Shown: positions 48,512 through 58,010 of the stretch, piece by piece | Position numbering within the stretch: position 1 is the stretch's first letter | Layout of the letters: every line of letters starts with the position of its first letter | DNA from: Armatimonadota bacterium | GTDB taxonomy: Bacteria > Armatimonadota > HRBIN16 | DNA: 64,000 bases | Assembly (NCBI GenBank): GCA_026003175.1 | Contig: BPGT01000002.1 | Coordinates: forward strand, 620,001 to 684,000 | Direction of reading: 5' to 3' | Translations under genes and position numbers: made by a program | The notes under the pieces: model-generated | What the model was told of the DNA's origin: nothing | Databases searched by the model: none | The model's input: only the letters and a program-made list of their open reading frames with translations

Positions 48512-49248
48512 GTGAAGCGTGGTCCCACAGGAGAATACCGTGTGGCTGTAATCGGAGGCGAGGAGATCCATGCCTTTGTTCCTCATCCCTTGCCGCCAAA
48601 ACCGCCCTTGGACCTGTCGGACGCTTGAATCCGGCTTTTGGAACAGGCAACGCTGGCTCTCGGACGGCTCGACAGTATCACACTCCTTTTGCCCAATCCG
48701 GACGTTTTCCTTTATGCCTATGTGCGCAGAGAGGCGGTTTTTTTCCTCCCAGGTCGAAGGCACCCAATCCTCACTTTCCGACCTCTTGCTGTTTGAACTG
48801 GATGAGGCTCCGGGGGGTACCCTTCGAAGATGTGGTGGAGGTTTCCAACTACGTGGCGGCGATGGATCACGGGCTCAGTCGCTTGCAAGAAGGCTTCCCT
48901 CTTTCCAATCGGCTCATCCGCGAAATGCACCGCGTCCTGCTCTCGATGGGACGAGGCAGCGAAAAATCGCCGGGTGAGTTTCGCCGTTCGCAGAACTGGA
49001 TCGGTGGCACCAGGCCAGGCAACGACGCCTTTGTCCCGCCGCCTCCTGATGCTGTGGAAGACTGCATGGCTGCGCTGGAGCGTTTTCTCCGCGACGAGAC
49101 CTCTGCTTATCCAGCACTGGTGAAGGCGGCGCTTGCCCATGTCCAGTTTGAAACGATCCATCCCTTCCTGGACGGCAACGGACGCATCGGGCGTCTGCTC
49201 ATCGCCTTCATTCTGCACCATGAAGGCATCCTGTCGGAAAGGTTGTGA
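48512..49248 (+). pseudogene. Fic/DOC family protein, decayed
   Basis: GTG 48512 starts with a GGAG site upstream. It reads 'VKRGPTGEYRVAVIGGEEIH' and 'AFVPHPLPPKPPLDLSDA', a typical Fic N-terminus, then a stop. The match then moves between frames: 'LLEQATLALGRLDSITLLLP', 'EGTQSSLSDLLLFELDEAPG' (the inhibitory-helix type motif) and 'EVSNYVAAMDHGLSRLQEGF'. The Fic core is 'VQFETIHPFLDGNGRIGRLL', with the catalytic His and the HPFxxGNGR motif intact. It ends at 49248 soon after the motif, so the C-terminal winged-helix part is lost. Fic enzymes transfer AMP to proteins. The nonsense codon, shifts and truncation mark it as inactive. Confidence 0.75.
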
Positions 49249-49301
49249 GTATCCATCCCGACGCAGCAACCGCCAAAGGGGACCAGGTGCGTTGCCCAGT
49301 G

Positions 49302-49324
49302 AGGGGCGAGGGCACCTCGCCCCT
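49302..49324. terminator. Hairpin between the Fic remnant and the sugar epimerase gene
   Basis: A ten-base stem (AGGGGCGAGG / CCTCGCCCCT) with loop GCA between convergent genes, so it could serve both strands. It shares GGGCGAGG with the czcA-end hairpin. Confidence 0.5.
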
Positions 49325-49330
49325 GTGCGG

Positions 49331-50116
49331 TTATACACTGGCGATGATGCGGTCGATGCGTTGCGCTACGTCGCGCAGATAACCTGCATCGCCACCGCCC
49401 AACTCGGCGGTCATAAAGCCCCTGTACCCTACTTCATCTAACGCCTTGCGCACCTCGCGCCAGTTGACATCGCCCTCCAGAAGGTTCACGAACTGGCGTG
49501 TGGAGCGCTTGAAGTCCTTCAGATGGATGCGCTGGATGCGTTTGCCCAGCGTGCGTATCCAGTCCTCTGACCACCCGAACGCCAGCACGTTGCCCACATC
49601 GAAGTACGCTTTCACGAAAGGACTGTGGAACTCGTCCACATACCGCGCAAACTCCAGCGGGCTGAGCAGAAAGTTATTCCACACGTTTTCTATGGCGATA
49701 ACCACTTTTAGCTTCTCCGCGAGCGGGATAATCTTGCGGATGTTTTGCTGGGAACGGGTATAGGCGTCCACATAGCGCGTGCTTTCGTTGACGATAGCGG
49801 GGACGAGCAATACTGTATCCGCGCCAAGCTCCTTCGCGCATTGCAGTGCAGACTGCACGTCGGCAATGCCTCGTTCGATGACGCGCGGGTCCGCGCTGGA
49901 CAGCGGCGCGTGCCAGCCCCCATAGATGATGGAATGAACGGGTATCCCGCTGGCCTCTGAAGCCGCTCGTATCTTCCTTATCTCCTCCGGGTCGTTGACC
50001 GGCGGAGCCTCGATACCGTCGAAACCTACCTCTTTTGCCAGTCGGAATCGTTCAACGTAGCTGAGATTGCCAGGCAACATGGAAAGCACTAACGCTTTCT
50101 TCAGACCGTTCTGCAT
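49331..50116 (-). CDS. Sugar phosphate isomerase/epimerase (xylose isomerase-like TIM barrel)
   Basis: This 261-residue protein has AGGAGG seven bases before ATG 50116. It is of the AP-endonuclease-2/xylose isomerase-like fold: 'AKEVGFDGIEAPPVNDPEEI', 'VHSIIYGGWHAPLSSADP' and 'ELGADTVLLVPAIVNEST'. The metal ligands are a Glu in 'KLKVVIAIENVWNN', Asp in 'AYFDVGNVLAFG', His in 'RIQRIHLKDFKR' and a late Glu in 'GFMTAELGGGDAG'. It would interconvert a ketose or inositol derivative in the cytoplasm; the substrate is unknown. It is divergent from the sugar kinase gene 91 bases away. Confidence 0.75.
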   Translation of the reverse strand: MQNGLKKALVLSMLPGNLSYVERFRLAKEVGFDGIEAPPVNDPEEIRKIRAASEASGIPVHSIIYGGWHAPLSSADPRVIERGIADVQSALQCAKELGADTVLLVPAIVNESTRYVDAYTRSQQNIRKIIPLAEKLKVVIAIENVWNNFLLSPLEFARYVDEFHSPFVKAYFDVGNVLAFGWSEDWIRTLGKRIQRIHLKDFKRSTRQFVNLLEGDVNWREVRKALDEVGYRGFMTAELGGGDAGYLRDVAQRIDRIIASV

Positions 50117-50207
50117 AGATGTCCTCCTGTGCCATTACTGCGCAAGTCCTATCGGTAGAAGGATACTGGGGACCAACGGGGAATCCTGCTTGTAGAGGTG
50201 ACGAGCA

Positions 50208-51146
50208 ATGCCCCATGTTCTCTCTTTAGGGGAGCTGCTGGTGGAGGTGATGCGCCCCGCTGTAGACCAGCCGCTAGATGAGCCGGGACAGTTTGTGGGA
50301 CCGTTTCCCAGTGGCGCGCCAGCCATTTTTATCGATGCAGTGGCACGGTTGGGTGTATCATGCGGCTTCATCGGTGTGGTGGGCGATGACCCGTTCGGCA
50401 AGTGCGTGCTGCGCAGGCTGAAGGGGGATGGCGTGGACACGCGGCACATACGAGTGGTATCGCACCGCACAACCGGCATCGCTTTTGTGAGCTATCGTTC
50501 GGACGGTTCGAGGCAATTCCTGTTCCATTTGCCACAGTCTGCAGCGGCGCTGCTGAGTCCGGAGGACGTACGCGAGGATTATCTGCATGACGTACGAGCA
50601 TTACACATCACCGGTTCGGCATTGAGTATCAGCGAAAGCGCGCGCGAGGCTTGTTATCGGGCAATCAGGTTGTGCAAGCAACGGGGAGCACTGGTGAGCT
50701 TCGACCCGAATATCCGTCCAGAACTGCTTGGCTTAGAAGTCGTTCGGATGTTGTGCGAGCCTGTTCTGCAATCTTGCGATGTCCTGTTGCCCAGTGGGGC
50801 GGAAGCGACTATGCTCACGGGCGATGCCGATGAGGAGACCGCGTGCCGTAATCTGGTAGCAAGAGGCGTTCCCATCGTGGTGCTGAAACGCGGAGCAAAG
50901 GGATGCGTTGTCTTCACTGACCAGCACAGGGTGGAGATACCCGCCTACCCGGTGACGGAGGTAGACCCCACAGGAGCAGGTGATGCCTTTGCCGGCGGTT
51001 TCGTGGTGGCGATGCTGCGCGGGATGTCGGTCACGGAGGCGGCTCGGTTCGCCAGCGCCATCGGAGCCCTGGCGGTTACCCAGCAGGGACCGATGGAGGG
51101 TTTGCCCACGCTTGAGCAGATGGAGTCGTTCTTGTCGTCCATGTAG
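50208..51146 (+). CDS. PfkB family carbohydrate kinase
   Basis: This 312-residue kinase starts at ATG 50208 with GAGGTG upstream. It has the ribokinase-fold marks 'GPFPSGAPAIFIDAVARLGV', 'CGFIGVVGDDPFGKCVLRRL', 'VSFDPNIRPEL', 'VVLKRGAKGCVVF' and the C-terminal signature 'VDPTGAGDAFAGGFVVAML', with the catalytic Asp in GAGDAF. It resembles fructokinase or 2-keto-3-deoxygluconate kinases. The class II aldolase gene 15 bases downstream suggests they act in one sugar breakdown route: phosphorylation, then cleavage. Confidence 0.8.
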   Translation: MPHVLSLGELLVEVMRPAVDQPLDEPGQFVGPFPSGAPAIFIDAVARLGVSCGFIGVVGDDPFGKCVLRRLKGDGVDTRHIRVVSHRTTGIAFVSYRSDGSRQFLFHLPQSAAALLSPEDVREDYLHDVRALHITGSALSISESAREACYRAIRLCKQRGALVSFDPNIRPELLGLEVVRMLCEPVLQSCDVLLPSGAEATMLTGDADEETACRNLVARGVPIVVLKRGAKGCVVFTDQHRVEIPAYPVTEVDPTGAGDAFAGGFVVAMLRGMSVTEAARFASAIGALAVTQQGPMEGLPTLEQMESFLSSM

Positions 51147-51161
51147 GAGGAACGGAAAGAG

Positions 51162-51989
51162 GTGCACCTGAAAGAATCTCTGCAATTGCACCGACATCGT
51201 GGAGAGGCTATTCTCGCGACCAACTTTTATAACGCCGAGACGCTGCTGGCGGTGTTGCGCGCTGCCCGCGAGACCGGCTCTGTGTTGATGCTGCAGACAT
51301 CACCTGCTACCCTGAGTTACCTGGGACTGGAAACGGCTGTGGCGATGGCTCGCGCCGCCAGCCGCGAGATGGACGTGACGGCATGGCTACACCTGGACCA
51401 CGCGCGCGATATGGACCTGGTGCGCCGATGTATAGAGACGGGCTACGACTCGGTGATGATAGACGCCAGCGAGCAGGATTTCGATACCAATGTGCGTCTT
51501 ACCCGCGAGGTGGTTGCGCTGGCACATCCGCGAGGCGTTCTGGTAGAAGCGGAGCTGGGGTATGTGCCGAAGCTGGGTGAGCGCGAGGCGCAGGAGTGGG
51601 AGATGACTTCGCCCGAACAGGCGGAGCGCTTTGTGCGGGAGACAGGTGTGGATTTGCTGGCAGTGGCCATCGGCAATGCGCACGGATTTTACAAGTATCA
51701 ACCTTGTCTGGATATCGAGCGATTAAAGGCTATCCGCGAGCGCGTGGATGCGCTTCTGGTGTTGCACGGCGCATCGGGTATACCGGACGACCAGTGGCGT
51801 GAGGCAGTGCGAAGCGGCATCGTGAAGGTGAACTTTGCTACCGAAATCAAAGATGCTTTTATGGCTCACCTGCGCGAGGCTATCACCAGCTCCGACAGCA
51901 TCGATATCCGGCAGGTTTTCCCGCCAGCTATGCAGGCGGTGACAAATCTGGTGAAGAGCAAGATACTTTTATGCACGGGACAGACATGA
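51162..51989 (+). CDS. Class II (GatY/KbaY/Fba-type) aldolase
   Basis: This 275-residue protein starts at GTG 51162 after GGAGGAACGG. Zinc-dependent aldolase features are 'HRGEAILATNFYNAETLLAV', 'VTAWLHLDHARDMDLVRRCI' (Asp and His), 'SVMIDASEQDFDTNVRLTRE', 'GVLVEAELGYVPKLG', 'LLAVAIGNAHGFYKYQPCLD' (His) and 'LLVLHGASGIPDDQWREAVR' (His). It would cleave a ketose bisphosphate or tagatose-type substrate to DHAP. The substrate cannot be settled by eye. It is coupled to alr by ATGA. Confidence 0.8.
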   Translation: MHLKESLQLHRHRGEAILATNFYNAETLLAVLRAARETGSVLMLQTSPATLSYLGLETAVAMARAASREMDVTAWLHLDHARDMDLVRRCIETGYDSVMIDASEQDFDTNVRLTREVVALAHPRGVLVEAELGYVPKLGEREAQEWEMTSPEQAERFVRETGVDLLAVAIGNAHGFYKYQPCLDIERLKAIRERVDALLVLHGASGIPDDQWREAVRSGIVKVNFATEIKDAFMAHLREAITSSDSIDIRQVFPPAMQAVTNLVKSKILLCTGQT

Positions 51990-53116
51990 GAACAGAGCAG
52001 TTACCGCTTTCCTCTCGAACTACCGTTGTCATTCGTCGTTCCGCACTTGTGCATAACGTGCAGTGGCTTCGTGAGCGTCTTCCCGCGGGTACTCAAATCA
52101 TGGCGGTAGTCAAAGCCAACGCCTATGGGCACGGCGCCCCGCTCATCGCTCCGGTATTGCAAGAAATTGGGATAGACGCCTTTGGTGTGGCAACAACGGC
52201 AGAGGCGAAGGAACTGCGCAGCATGGGCATCACCGCACCGATTTATCTGCTCAGCCCGGTACTGCCCGACGAGGCGGAGGCGATTCTAGCAACGCAGGTT
52301 ATCTGCCTGGTACAGGATGTCGACTTCGTACGCTGCCTCTCACAGGAGGCGGAGAAGCGCATGCAAAGCATAGAGGTGCATTTGAAGGTGGATACCGGCA
52401 TGAGCCGATTCGGGGTTTCGCCCGACCATGCGCTGGAAGTTGCGCAGGCTATGGAAGATATCCCCGGCGTGCGGCTAACAGGCGTTGCTACTCACTTCCC
52501 TTGTGCCGACTCCGACACTGAACTAACACGTTCCCAGTGGAGCCTGTTCGCACGGATTGCCGACAGGATAGTACATCGTCTGCGAAGACCTTTCGTGCGC
52601 CACGCGGCTGCCAGCGCGGGGTTATTGGCGGTACCGGAAGCCGCCGCGGAGATGGTGCGATGTGGGTTGCTAGTATATGGCATCGCCCCTTCGGGGCAGT
52701 ACTCGGCAACACTGGGATTGCAGCCTGCTCTCTCGCTGCATACCAGAGTAACCGCTCTGCGTCGCGTCCCTGCAGGTACAGCGGTAGGCTACGGAGGAAC
52801 GTTTGTGACAGGGCGAGAGACTCTTATCGCTACCGTGCCTGTCGGTTACGGCGATGGCTATCTCCGCGTGCTGGGCAACCGAGCGCAGGTGCTGTTGAGA
52901 GGCAGGCGCGTGCCAGTTATCGGGCGTGTGTGCATGGACCAGATGATGATCGACGCCACCGATACCGGCGCGGAAATCGGCGACGTAGTAACCCTCATCG
53001 GTAGACAGGAAGAGGAAGAGATTACTGCCAACGAAATCGCTCGCTGGCTGGACACCACTCCGCATGAGGTAACCACCTTACTTTCCGCAAGGGTACAGAG
53101 GGTGATGGTGGACTAA
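51986..53116 (+). CDS. alr: Alanine racemase
   Basis: ATG 51986 overlaps the aldolase stop as ATGA and is preferred over ATG 51971. The 376-residue PLP enzyme has the cofactor Lys in '[12 protein letters not shown]' (K43), '[13 protein letters not shown]', 'AVGYGGTF', '[20 protein letters not shown]' and '[13 protein letters not shown]' near the second active-site region. It makes D-alanine for Ddl and MurF in the dcw cluster of this window. Its TAA shares bases with the stop of the convergent ispG gene (CTAA). Confidence 0.9.
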   Translation: MRTEQLPLSSRTTVVIRRSALVHNVQWLRERLPAGTQIMAVVKANAYGHGAPLIAPVLQEIGIDAFGVATTAEAKELRSMGITAPIYLLSPVLPDEAEAILATQVICLVQDVDFVRCLSQEAEKRMQSIEVHLKVDTGMSRFGVSPDHALEVAQAMEDIPGVRLTGVATHFPCADSDTELTRSQWSLFARIADRIVHRLRRPFVRHAAASAGLLAVPEAAAEMVRCGLLVYGIAPSGQYSATLGLQPALSLHTRVTALRRVPAGTAVGYGGTFVTGRETLIATVPVGYGDGYLRVLGNRAQVLLRGRRVPVIGRVCMDQMMIDATDTGAEIGDVVTLIGRQEEEEITANEIARWLDTTPHEVTTLLSARVQRVMVD

Positions 53117-54291
53117 GGTTCCACCCACTTCCCATCCTGCTTGAGCAGGTTAATCAGCTCCTCCACTCCACGCTCTTGCGGGATGTTATCCTTCACCAGC
53201 TGACGCCCGCGATACAGCGCGATTTTGCCTGCCGCTCTGCCCACGTAGCCATAGTCCGCGTCTGCCATTTCGCCAGGCCCGTTGACGATACACCCCATGA
53301 CGGCAATGTCCAGTCCTTTCAGATGCTTTGTGGCATTCCTCACCTCGTTCAAGACAGTAGGCAGGTCAAACTTCGTTCTGCCACAGGAGGGGCAAGCGAT
53401 GTACTCCACCTGCGTCTTGCGCAAACCCAGCGCCTGCAAGATGTCGTAGCACACGGGGATTTCGTTCACCGGGTCCTCAGCCAGTGAAACGCGAATGGTG
53501 TCGCCAATACCTTCCGCTAGCAGAGTGGCAATACCAGCGGTGCTTTTGATACGCGCATAAGTGCCGTCGCCCGCTTCGGTGACTCCCAGGTGAATGGGGT
53601 AATCGCGCCCGGTTTCGTCCAGCCGTTTCGCCAGCAGTCGGTTCGCCGCTAGCATGATGGGCACGCGGCTGGCTTTCATCGATATCACGATATCGCGGAA
53701 ATCGTACTTCTCGCATATCTCGATGTACTCCAGTGCCGACTGCACCATGCCCTCCGGCGTGTCTCCATAGGTAACCAGCATCCGCTCTGCCAGGCTGCCG
53801 TGATTAACGCCGATACGCAGGGCGATGCCGTACTTCTTGCATGCCTCGATGACGGGTACCAGCGCCTCTTCGATTGCCTGCCGTTCCTGTTCGTGCTCTT
53901 CGGGCGTATAGTCATCAGCACGACCGCGCGGTTTGCGGTAGACAAACAGTCCCGGGTTGATGCGCACCTTGTCCACGTACTGTGCCACTTCTACCGCGAT
54001 GTCGGTACCCTGATGGTGTACGTCCGCTACTAACGGCACGCGGTAGCCTTTTTTGAGCAGGATGTTGCGGATTTCACCGATGCATTGGGCTTCCCGCATA
54101 TTCGGGGCGGTGATGCGGACAATCTCCGCGCCTGCGTCCCACAGCTGCATCACCTGTTCGGCGGCACGCTGCACATCCCATGTCTCGGCGGTGATCATCG
54201 ATTGCACGACGATGGGATGTCCGCCGCCAATCGTTATCGCGCCCACCCGCACCGGGCGTGTTTTGCGTCGGGGATACTCACTTTGCCACAT
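53113..54291 (-). CDS. ispG: 4-hydroxy-3-methylbut-2-enyl diphosphate synthase (flavodoxin) IspG
   Basis: ATG 54291 (392 residues) is chosen because GGACAGG lies before it and the family start '[20 protein letters not shown]' follows; ATG 54312 is an alternative. This [4Fe-4S] enzyme performs the sixth reaction of the MEP isoprenoid pathway. Marks are '[20 protein letters not shown]', '[12 protein letters not shown]', '[20 protein letters not shown]', 'KVRINPGLF', '[13 protein letters not shown]' and the cluster cysteines in '[14 protein letters not shown]' and '[13 protein letters not shown]'. It is convergent with alr. Confidence 0.92.
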   Translation of the reverse strand: MWQSEYPRRKTRPVRVGAITIGGGHPIVVQSMITAETWDVQRAAEQVMQLWDAGAEIVRITAPNMREAQCIGEIRNILLKKGYRVPLVADVHHQGTDIAVEVAQYVDKVRINPGLFVYRKPRGRADDYTPEEHEQERQAIEEALVPVIEACKKYGIALRIGVNHGSLAERMLVTYGDTPEGMVQSALEYIEICEKYDFRDIVISMKASRVPIMLAANRLLAKRLDETGRDYPIHLGVTEAGDGTYARIKSTAGIATLLAEGIGDTIRVSLAEDPVNEIPVCYDILQALGLRKTQVEYIACPSCGRTKFDLPTVLNEVRNATKHLKGLDIAVMGCIVNGPGEMADADYGYVGRAAGKIALYRGRQLVKDNIPQERGVEELINLLKQDGKWVEP

Positions 54292-54407
54292 GGTTGCCTG
54301 TCCAGCGAGCATGACGGTTGGTATCTGATCACGTTAGCCTGCGTAACGCAACCTGAAGGTTGCGGCTACAAATCTCGCCCATCAGTATTGTAGCATCCGG
54401 TGAGCGC

Positions 54408-54439
54408 AAAAAACAACGGCGGGAGCGCGCTCCCGCCGT
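54408..54439 (-). terminator. Intrinsic terminator of the outer-membrane protein gene
   Basis: A 24-base perfect palindrome (54416-54439, arms ACGGCGGGAGCG / CGCTCCCGCCGT). On the minus strand it is followed by TTGTTTTTT. This is the clearest Rho-independent terminator in the window. Confidence 0.85.
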
Positions 54440-54459
54440 CGCGCGACACAAACCGGCTT

Positions 54460-54993
54460 CTAGAACCTCGCACCAAGGTAAACCGCGAAGCCATTATGCT
54501 CGTTGTCGGTGCCAGTCAATCCATTGTAGCGCAGGTCGACGAAAAGCTGCGTTCCCCCTTCCTGACCGAGGGTGAAGTCGTAGCCGACACCAATAGTGTA
54601 GGCAAAGCCCGTTTTGGTGTCGCCGCTCACCGGTCGCTTCGAGAAGCCAACGCCAACGCCAGCGGTGTAGCTCAGACCGCCGCCCAGCTTGCCCCAATAG
54701 TTGAGCAGTACCGGCACGTTGTACACGTCACCGGAGCCGTAGTAGTCGACGCTCACGCCCAGATCTGCAGCGTAGCCCTCGCTAACGACCACTTCGCGCT
54801 TCAGCACGTAATCTACGCCGGCTCCGAACCAGGTGTTGGCTTCATCGCGGGAGATGGACTTGCTGGGGAAGAACGCGCCGATGCGCACACGGAGGTTGTT
54901 GCCCATCGTTTCCTCTCCGTACTGTGCGAAAGCCGGCACTGTCCACGCCGCCAGCACCACTGCCGCTGCGAACGCGAACCACAGTCGTTTCAT
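54460..54993 (-). CDS. Small outer-membrane beta-barrel protein
   Basis: This 177-residue protein has a signal peptide ('LWFAFAAAVVLAAWTVPAFA') and alternating beta strands: 'NNLRVRIGAFFPSKSISRDE', 'TWFGAGVDYVLKREVVV', 'YAADLGVSVDYYGSGDVYNV', 'GGGLSYTAGVGVGFSKRP' and 'FAYTIGVGYDFTLG'. It ends 'GFAVYLGARF', with a terminal Phe typical of BAM substrates. It is the size of an eight-stranded OmpX/OmpW-like barrel. It has its own strong promoter (55032-55060), GAGGAGG site and terminator, so it is a monocistronic, probably abundant protein. Function is unknown. Confidence 0.75.
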   Translation of the reverse strand: MKRLWFAFAAAVVLAAWTVPAFAQYGEETMGNNLRVRIGAFFPSKSISRDEANTWFGAGVDYVLKREVVVSEGYAADLGVSVDYYGSGDVYNVPVLLNYWGKLGGGLSYTAGVGVGFSKRPVSGDTKTGFAYTIGVGYDFTLGQEGGTQLFVDLRYNGLTGTDNEHNGFAVYLGARF

Positions 54994-55031
54994 ACCAGGA
55001 CACCTCCTCGTAAAGTGAACAGGTTGTTTGT

Positions 55032-55060
55032 ATTATAGCCTTTTCGCGCTGGGAATGCAA
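55032..55060 (-). promoter_or_regulatory. Promoter of the outer-membrane protein gene
   Basis: On the minus strand TTGCAT (55055-55060), 17 bases, consensus TATAAT (55032-55037). Confidence 0.75.
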
Positions 55061-55090
55061 TATTCCTGCACTTTGGCTAACTATAGGACT

Positions 55091-56221
55091 TTATAAATGC
55101 CTCAGCAGTTTCGCTGTTTTCTCCTCTATCAAGACGCTTGCTGTGCGCATTGCTTCCTCACGGGTGATGTTTGGCGAAACCAGCGTCTGACACGCTATCA
55201 CACCGTAAGGCTTCAGCATCGCGAGGCCGCCGCGTACATCCCCGCAGATAACCGCAACCGGTACCCTCTGCTTTCTCGCTGCCTGTAGCACCCGCATCAG
55301 CAGTTTGCCGTGCAGAGTGGTGGCATCCACCTGTCCCTCGCCGGTCAACACCAGATTGGCGTCATGCAGGGCGTCGGCGAAACCCACAGCCTGCATCACG
55401 AACTCCGCGCCTGAGACAAGGTGCGCCTGCGGGAAATGCGCTAGCAACCCAAACGCCAGCCCTCCTGCCGCGCCTGTGCCCGGCACGCGCGAAATCTTTC
55501 TGCCAATCGCTCTGTGTACTTCTATCGCCCAGCGGCGCATGGCGCGTTCCAGTTCGGGTAGCATCTCTGCCGTCGCTCCCTTCTGCGGTGCGAAGACGGC
55601 GGTCGCCCCATGCTTGCCCAGCAGCGGGTTGCGCACGTCCGCCGCCAGAACGACCTCCACCTGCTCATCGGGCGGAGAGGGAGGTACCACACGACGCAGA
55701 CAAAGCATCCCCGCGTTGCCGAGAGGTATCGGCTCCCCTCGTTCGTCCAGAAGTTGCCAGCCCAGCGCCATTAGTGCACCAGAACCCCCATCGTTGGTTG
55801 CGCTGCCGCCCAGACCGATGACCAGCTTTTCAACCCCTTGCGTCAGCAGGTGGACGATCATCTCGCCAACGCCCAGCGTGGTGGTGCGACGCGGGTCACG
55901 CTCTTCGGGACGCAGCTGAGCCAGACCGCAAATTTGCGCCATCTCGATAAAGCCGGTAAGCCCATCTGTGCTCAGCCCGTAAAGAGACTGTTGCGGTCGC
56001 GCGAACGCATCGGAAACGGTGTGTTGATGCATCGTACACACCCCGGCGTATGCCAAACACTGTAACATGCCGTCACCACCGTCCGCCAGTGGCAGTGCTA
56101 CCACCTCCGCCTCGGGCAGAACGCGACCTACACCGCGCTCCATCGCCTGGGCGGCTTCTACTGGTGTCAGGCTACCCTTGAAAGCGGTTGGCGCGACCAC
56201 TACTTTGCGGATGGCTCGCAT
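55091..56221 (-). CDS. Glycerate kinase (GlxK/GckA type)
   Basis: ATG 56221 (376 residues) starts 'MRAIRKVVVAPTAFKGSLTP', the family start; ATG 56236 is possible. Further marks are 'VVALPLADGGDGMLQCLAY', 'GFIEMAQICGLAQL', 'TTTLGVGEMIVHLLTQG', 'KLVIGLGGSATNDGGSGALM' and 'NLVLTGEGQVDATTLHGKL'. It phosphorylates glycerate with ATP, feeding it to glycolysis. The start overlaps the end of the upstream glycosyltransferase gene by about 20 bases. Confidence 0.88.
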   Translation of the reverse strand: MRAIRKVVVAPTAFKGSLTPVEAAQAMERGVGRVLPEAEVVALPLADGGDGMLQCLAYAGVCTMHQHTVSDAFARPQQSLYGLSTDGLTGFIEMAQICGLAQLRPEERDPRRTTTLGVGEMIVHLLTQGVEKLVIGLGGSATNDGGSGALMALGWQLLDERGEPIPLGNAGMLCLRRVVPPSPPDEQVEVVLAADVRNPLLGKHGATAVFAPQKGATAEMLPELERAMRRWAIEVHRAIGRKISRVPGTGAAGGLAFGLLAHFPQAHLVSGAEFVMQAVGFADALHDANLVLTGEGQVDATTLHGKLLMRVLQAARKQRVPVAVICGDVRGGLAMLKPYGVIACQTLVSPNITREEAMRTASVLIEEKTAKLLRHL

Positions 56222-57885
56222 CGGTACAGCACCCATCGCCCCTCTTCACGCTCGCGTACAGGGCGGCATGGCAGGTCGGGTGGAAGTGCGTTGCGCTTCT
56301 CTGTCAGGATGTAGCACTCGTCCGATATACTGTACAATGCGCGTTTCAGCTCCTCTGGGGTGCCTGGTTCAGATATCTGCGCAGGATGCCCCATGATGAA
56401 GCGCAGGCTGGGACGGCTCGGTTCAAAGGCGTAGATGACCACCGATTTGCCCTGCTCCAGAGCGGGAACGAGTGAGCGTCCGAGCCGATGCAGGGGTTCG
56501 ATGTCGTATGCGCTCCAGCGAGACAATCCGTCGTGTCCCACCAGGAAGACGAACAACAGCCCAAAGAGTATCGCCGTGCCTGTGACGCGTGGGGTGGAAG
56601 ACCATCGGGCGAAGAGAACGAACACGCTCAACAGGAACAGCACTGCCAGCATCAGCGCGAACGGCGACATGTGTGCTACTGCCTGAGCCACATCGGTCGG
56701 TACGCTTTTGCCTATCAGCTCCGCGCTATGCTGACCTCTCCATTGCCAGCCCAGTAAGCCTACCAGTGCAAACAGCGCGCTTAAAACCAGCCCGGTGAAC
56801 CCCATCAGAGCCGCTTCGCCCGCGCGCAAACCGTTGGGCACCTTCCAGAGTGAGTGCAAGCGCAAGGCGGTAAGCAATGTGAGAGCAGGCACTGCAGGCA
56901 AGACATATCCGGGCAGCTTGGATTTACTTAACGAGAAGAAAAGCACCACTACCACCGCCCAGAAAGCCCACATCGCCCACGCGCAGCATAACTTGTCCCT
57001 TTCACATCTCCATCCGCTCATCGCCTGCCAGCCGATGACGGGAGCGAACGCGCTCCAGGGGTACATGCCCACCAGCAGGATTGGGATGTAGAACCAGAAG
57101 GGTGCGACGTGTCCGAAATCTTTGCCGAGAAACCGCTGGATATGGTGATGGATGATGTATTCACGTACAAACAGGTCCCCTGCAACATGCCATACCGCCA
57201 GGTGCCAGGGTAGAACAATCAACAGGTACAAACCCAGCGCTGGTATCCAAGGTATGCGTCCCAGTTCCGCCCAATCGCGCCGGAGCAGAATCCAGAGCAC
57301 CAGTGCGGCGCCTGGCAACAGCATACCGATCAAGCCTTTGGTCATGGTTGCCAGCCCTGCGCCCGCTGCCGTCAGCAGGTACCCCCGGCGGTCGCCCGTG
57401 TAGCCTTCAATCCAGCCGACCACCGCCAGCGTGAACCACAGGGTCAGCAGGCTGTCCATAATCGCCTGACGTGCTAAACCCATGGTAAGCGGGCAAAGGG
57501 GGTAGATAATCAGGGCGAGCCAGCCAACGCGCTCCAGATCGCGTCGTTTTGCCCACTGCCATATCAGCCACGCGGTGAGCAGGGCTGCTACTGCCGATGG
57601 TAACCGCGCCGCCAGCGGGGTGAACCCGAAGACCTTCATACACAGAGCTTGCAGCCAGTAGGTGAGGGGAGGCTTATCGAAGAAGACGCCTGTGCCCACA
57701 CGAGGCACCAGCCAGTCGCCCGACTCCACCATCTGACGTGCGGCAGTGGCGTACAGTCCTTCGTCGAGGTCGAACAGCCCCGCTGCGCTTAATCCAAAGA
57801 AGCAGCCCATCCCCAGCGCGATAACCGGCAGGGCAACGGGTAAAATCGTTATCAGAGGGGATGTTCGCGAACCTGCGCCCTTCAT
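56200..57885 (-). CDS. GT39/ArnT-like membrane glycosyltransferase
   Basis: ATG 57885 (561 residues) is used; a TTG at 57930 extends the frame. This is a multi-span membrane protein (about 11-12 helices) with the GT-C motif 'GLFDLDEGLYATAARQMVES' (Asp-Glu pair on the first outside loop), 'FFDKPPLTYWLQALCMKVFG', 'GLARQAIMDSLLTLWF' and 'PWHLAVWHVAGDLFVREYII'. Such enzymes move sugars from polyprenyl phosphate carriers to lipid A, lipids or proteins outside the membrane. The target is unknown. It overlaps the glycerate kinase start. Confidence 0.8.
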   Translation of the reverse strand: MKGAGSRTSPLITILPVALPVIALGMGCFFGLSAAGLFDLDEGLYATAARQMVESGDWLVPRVGTGVFFDKPPLTYWLQALCMKVFGFTPLAARLPSAVAALLTAWLIWQWAKRRDLERVGWLALIIYPLCPLTMGLARQAIMDSLLTLWFTLAVVGWIEGYTGDRRGYLLTAAGAGLATMTKGLIGMLLPGAALVLWILLRRDWAELGRIPWIPALGLYLLIVLPWHLAVWHVAGDLFVREYIIHHHIQRFLGKDFGHVAPFWFYIPILLVGMYPWSAFAPVIGWQAMSGWRCERDKLCCAWAMWAFWAVVVVLFFSLSKSKLPGYVLPAVPALTLLTALRLHSLWKVPNGLRAGEAALMGFTGLVLSALFALVGLLGWQWRGQHSAELIGKSVPTDVAQAVAHMSPFALMLAVLFLLSVFVLFARWSSTPRVTGTAILFGLLFVFLVGHDGLSRWSAYDIEPLHRLGRSLVPALEQGKSVVIYAFEPSRPSLRFIMGHPAQISEPGTPEELKRALYSISDECYILTEKRNALPPDLPCRPVREREEGRWVLYRCEPSAK

Positions 57886-58010
57886 GTCACTGGAAGGGTT
57901 CGTGGCAAAGGTGGTGGATTCCTGTTCCAACCCGACACAGAAGCACCATGGGTATCTCGCTGGTTCGTCGAAACAGTGAATGGCATCATTTTTGACCCGT
58001 TGGGCAGGAG

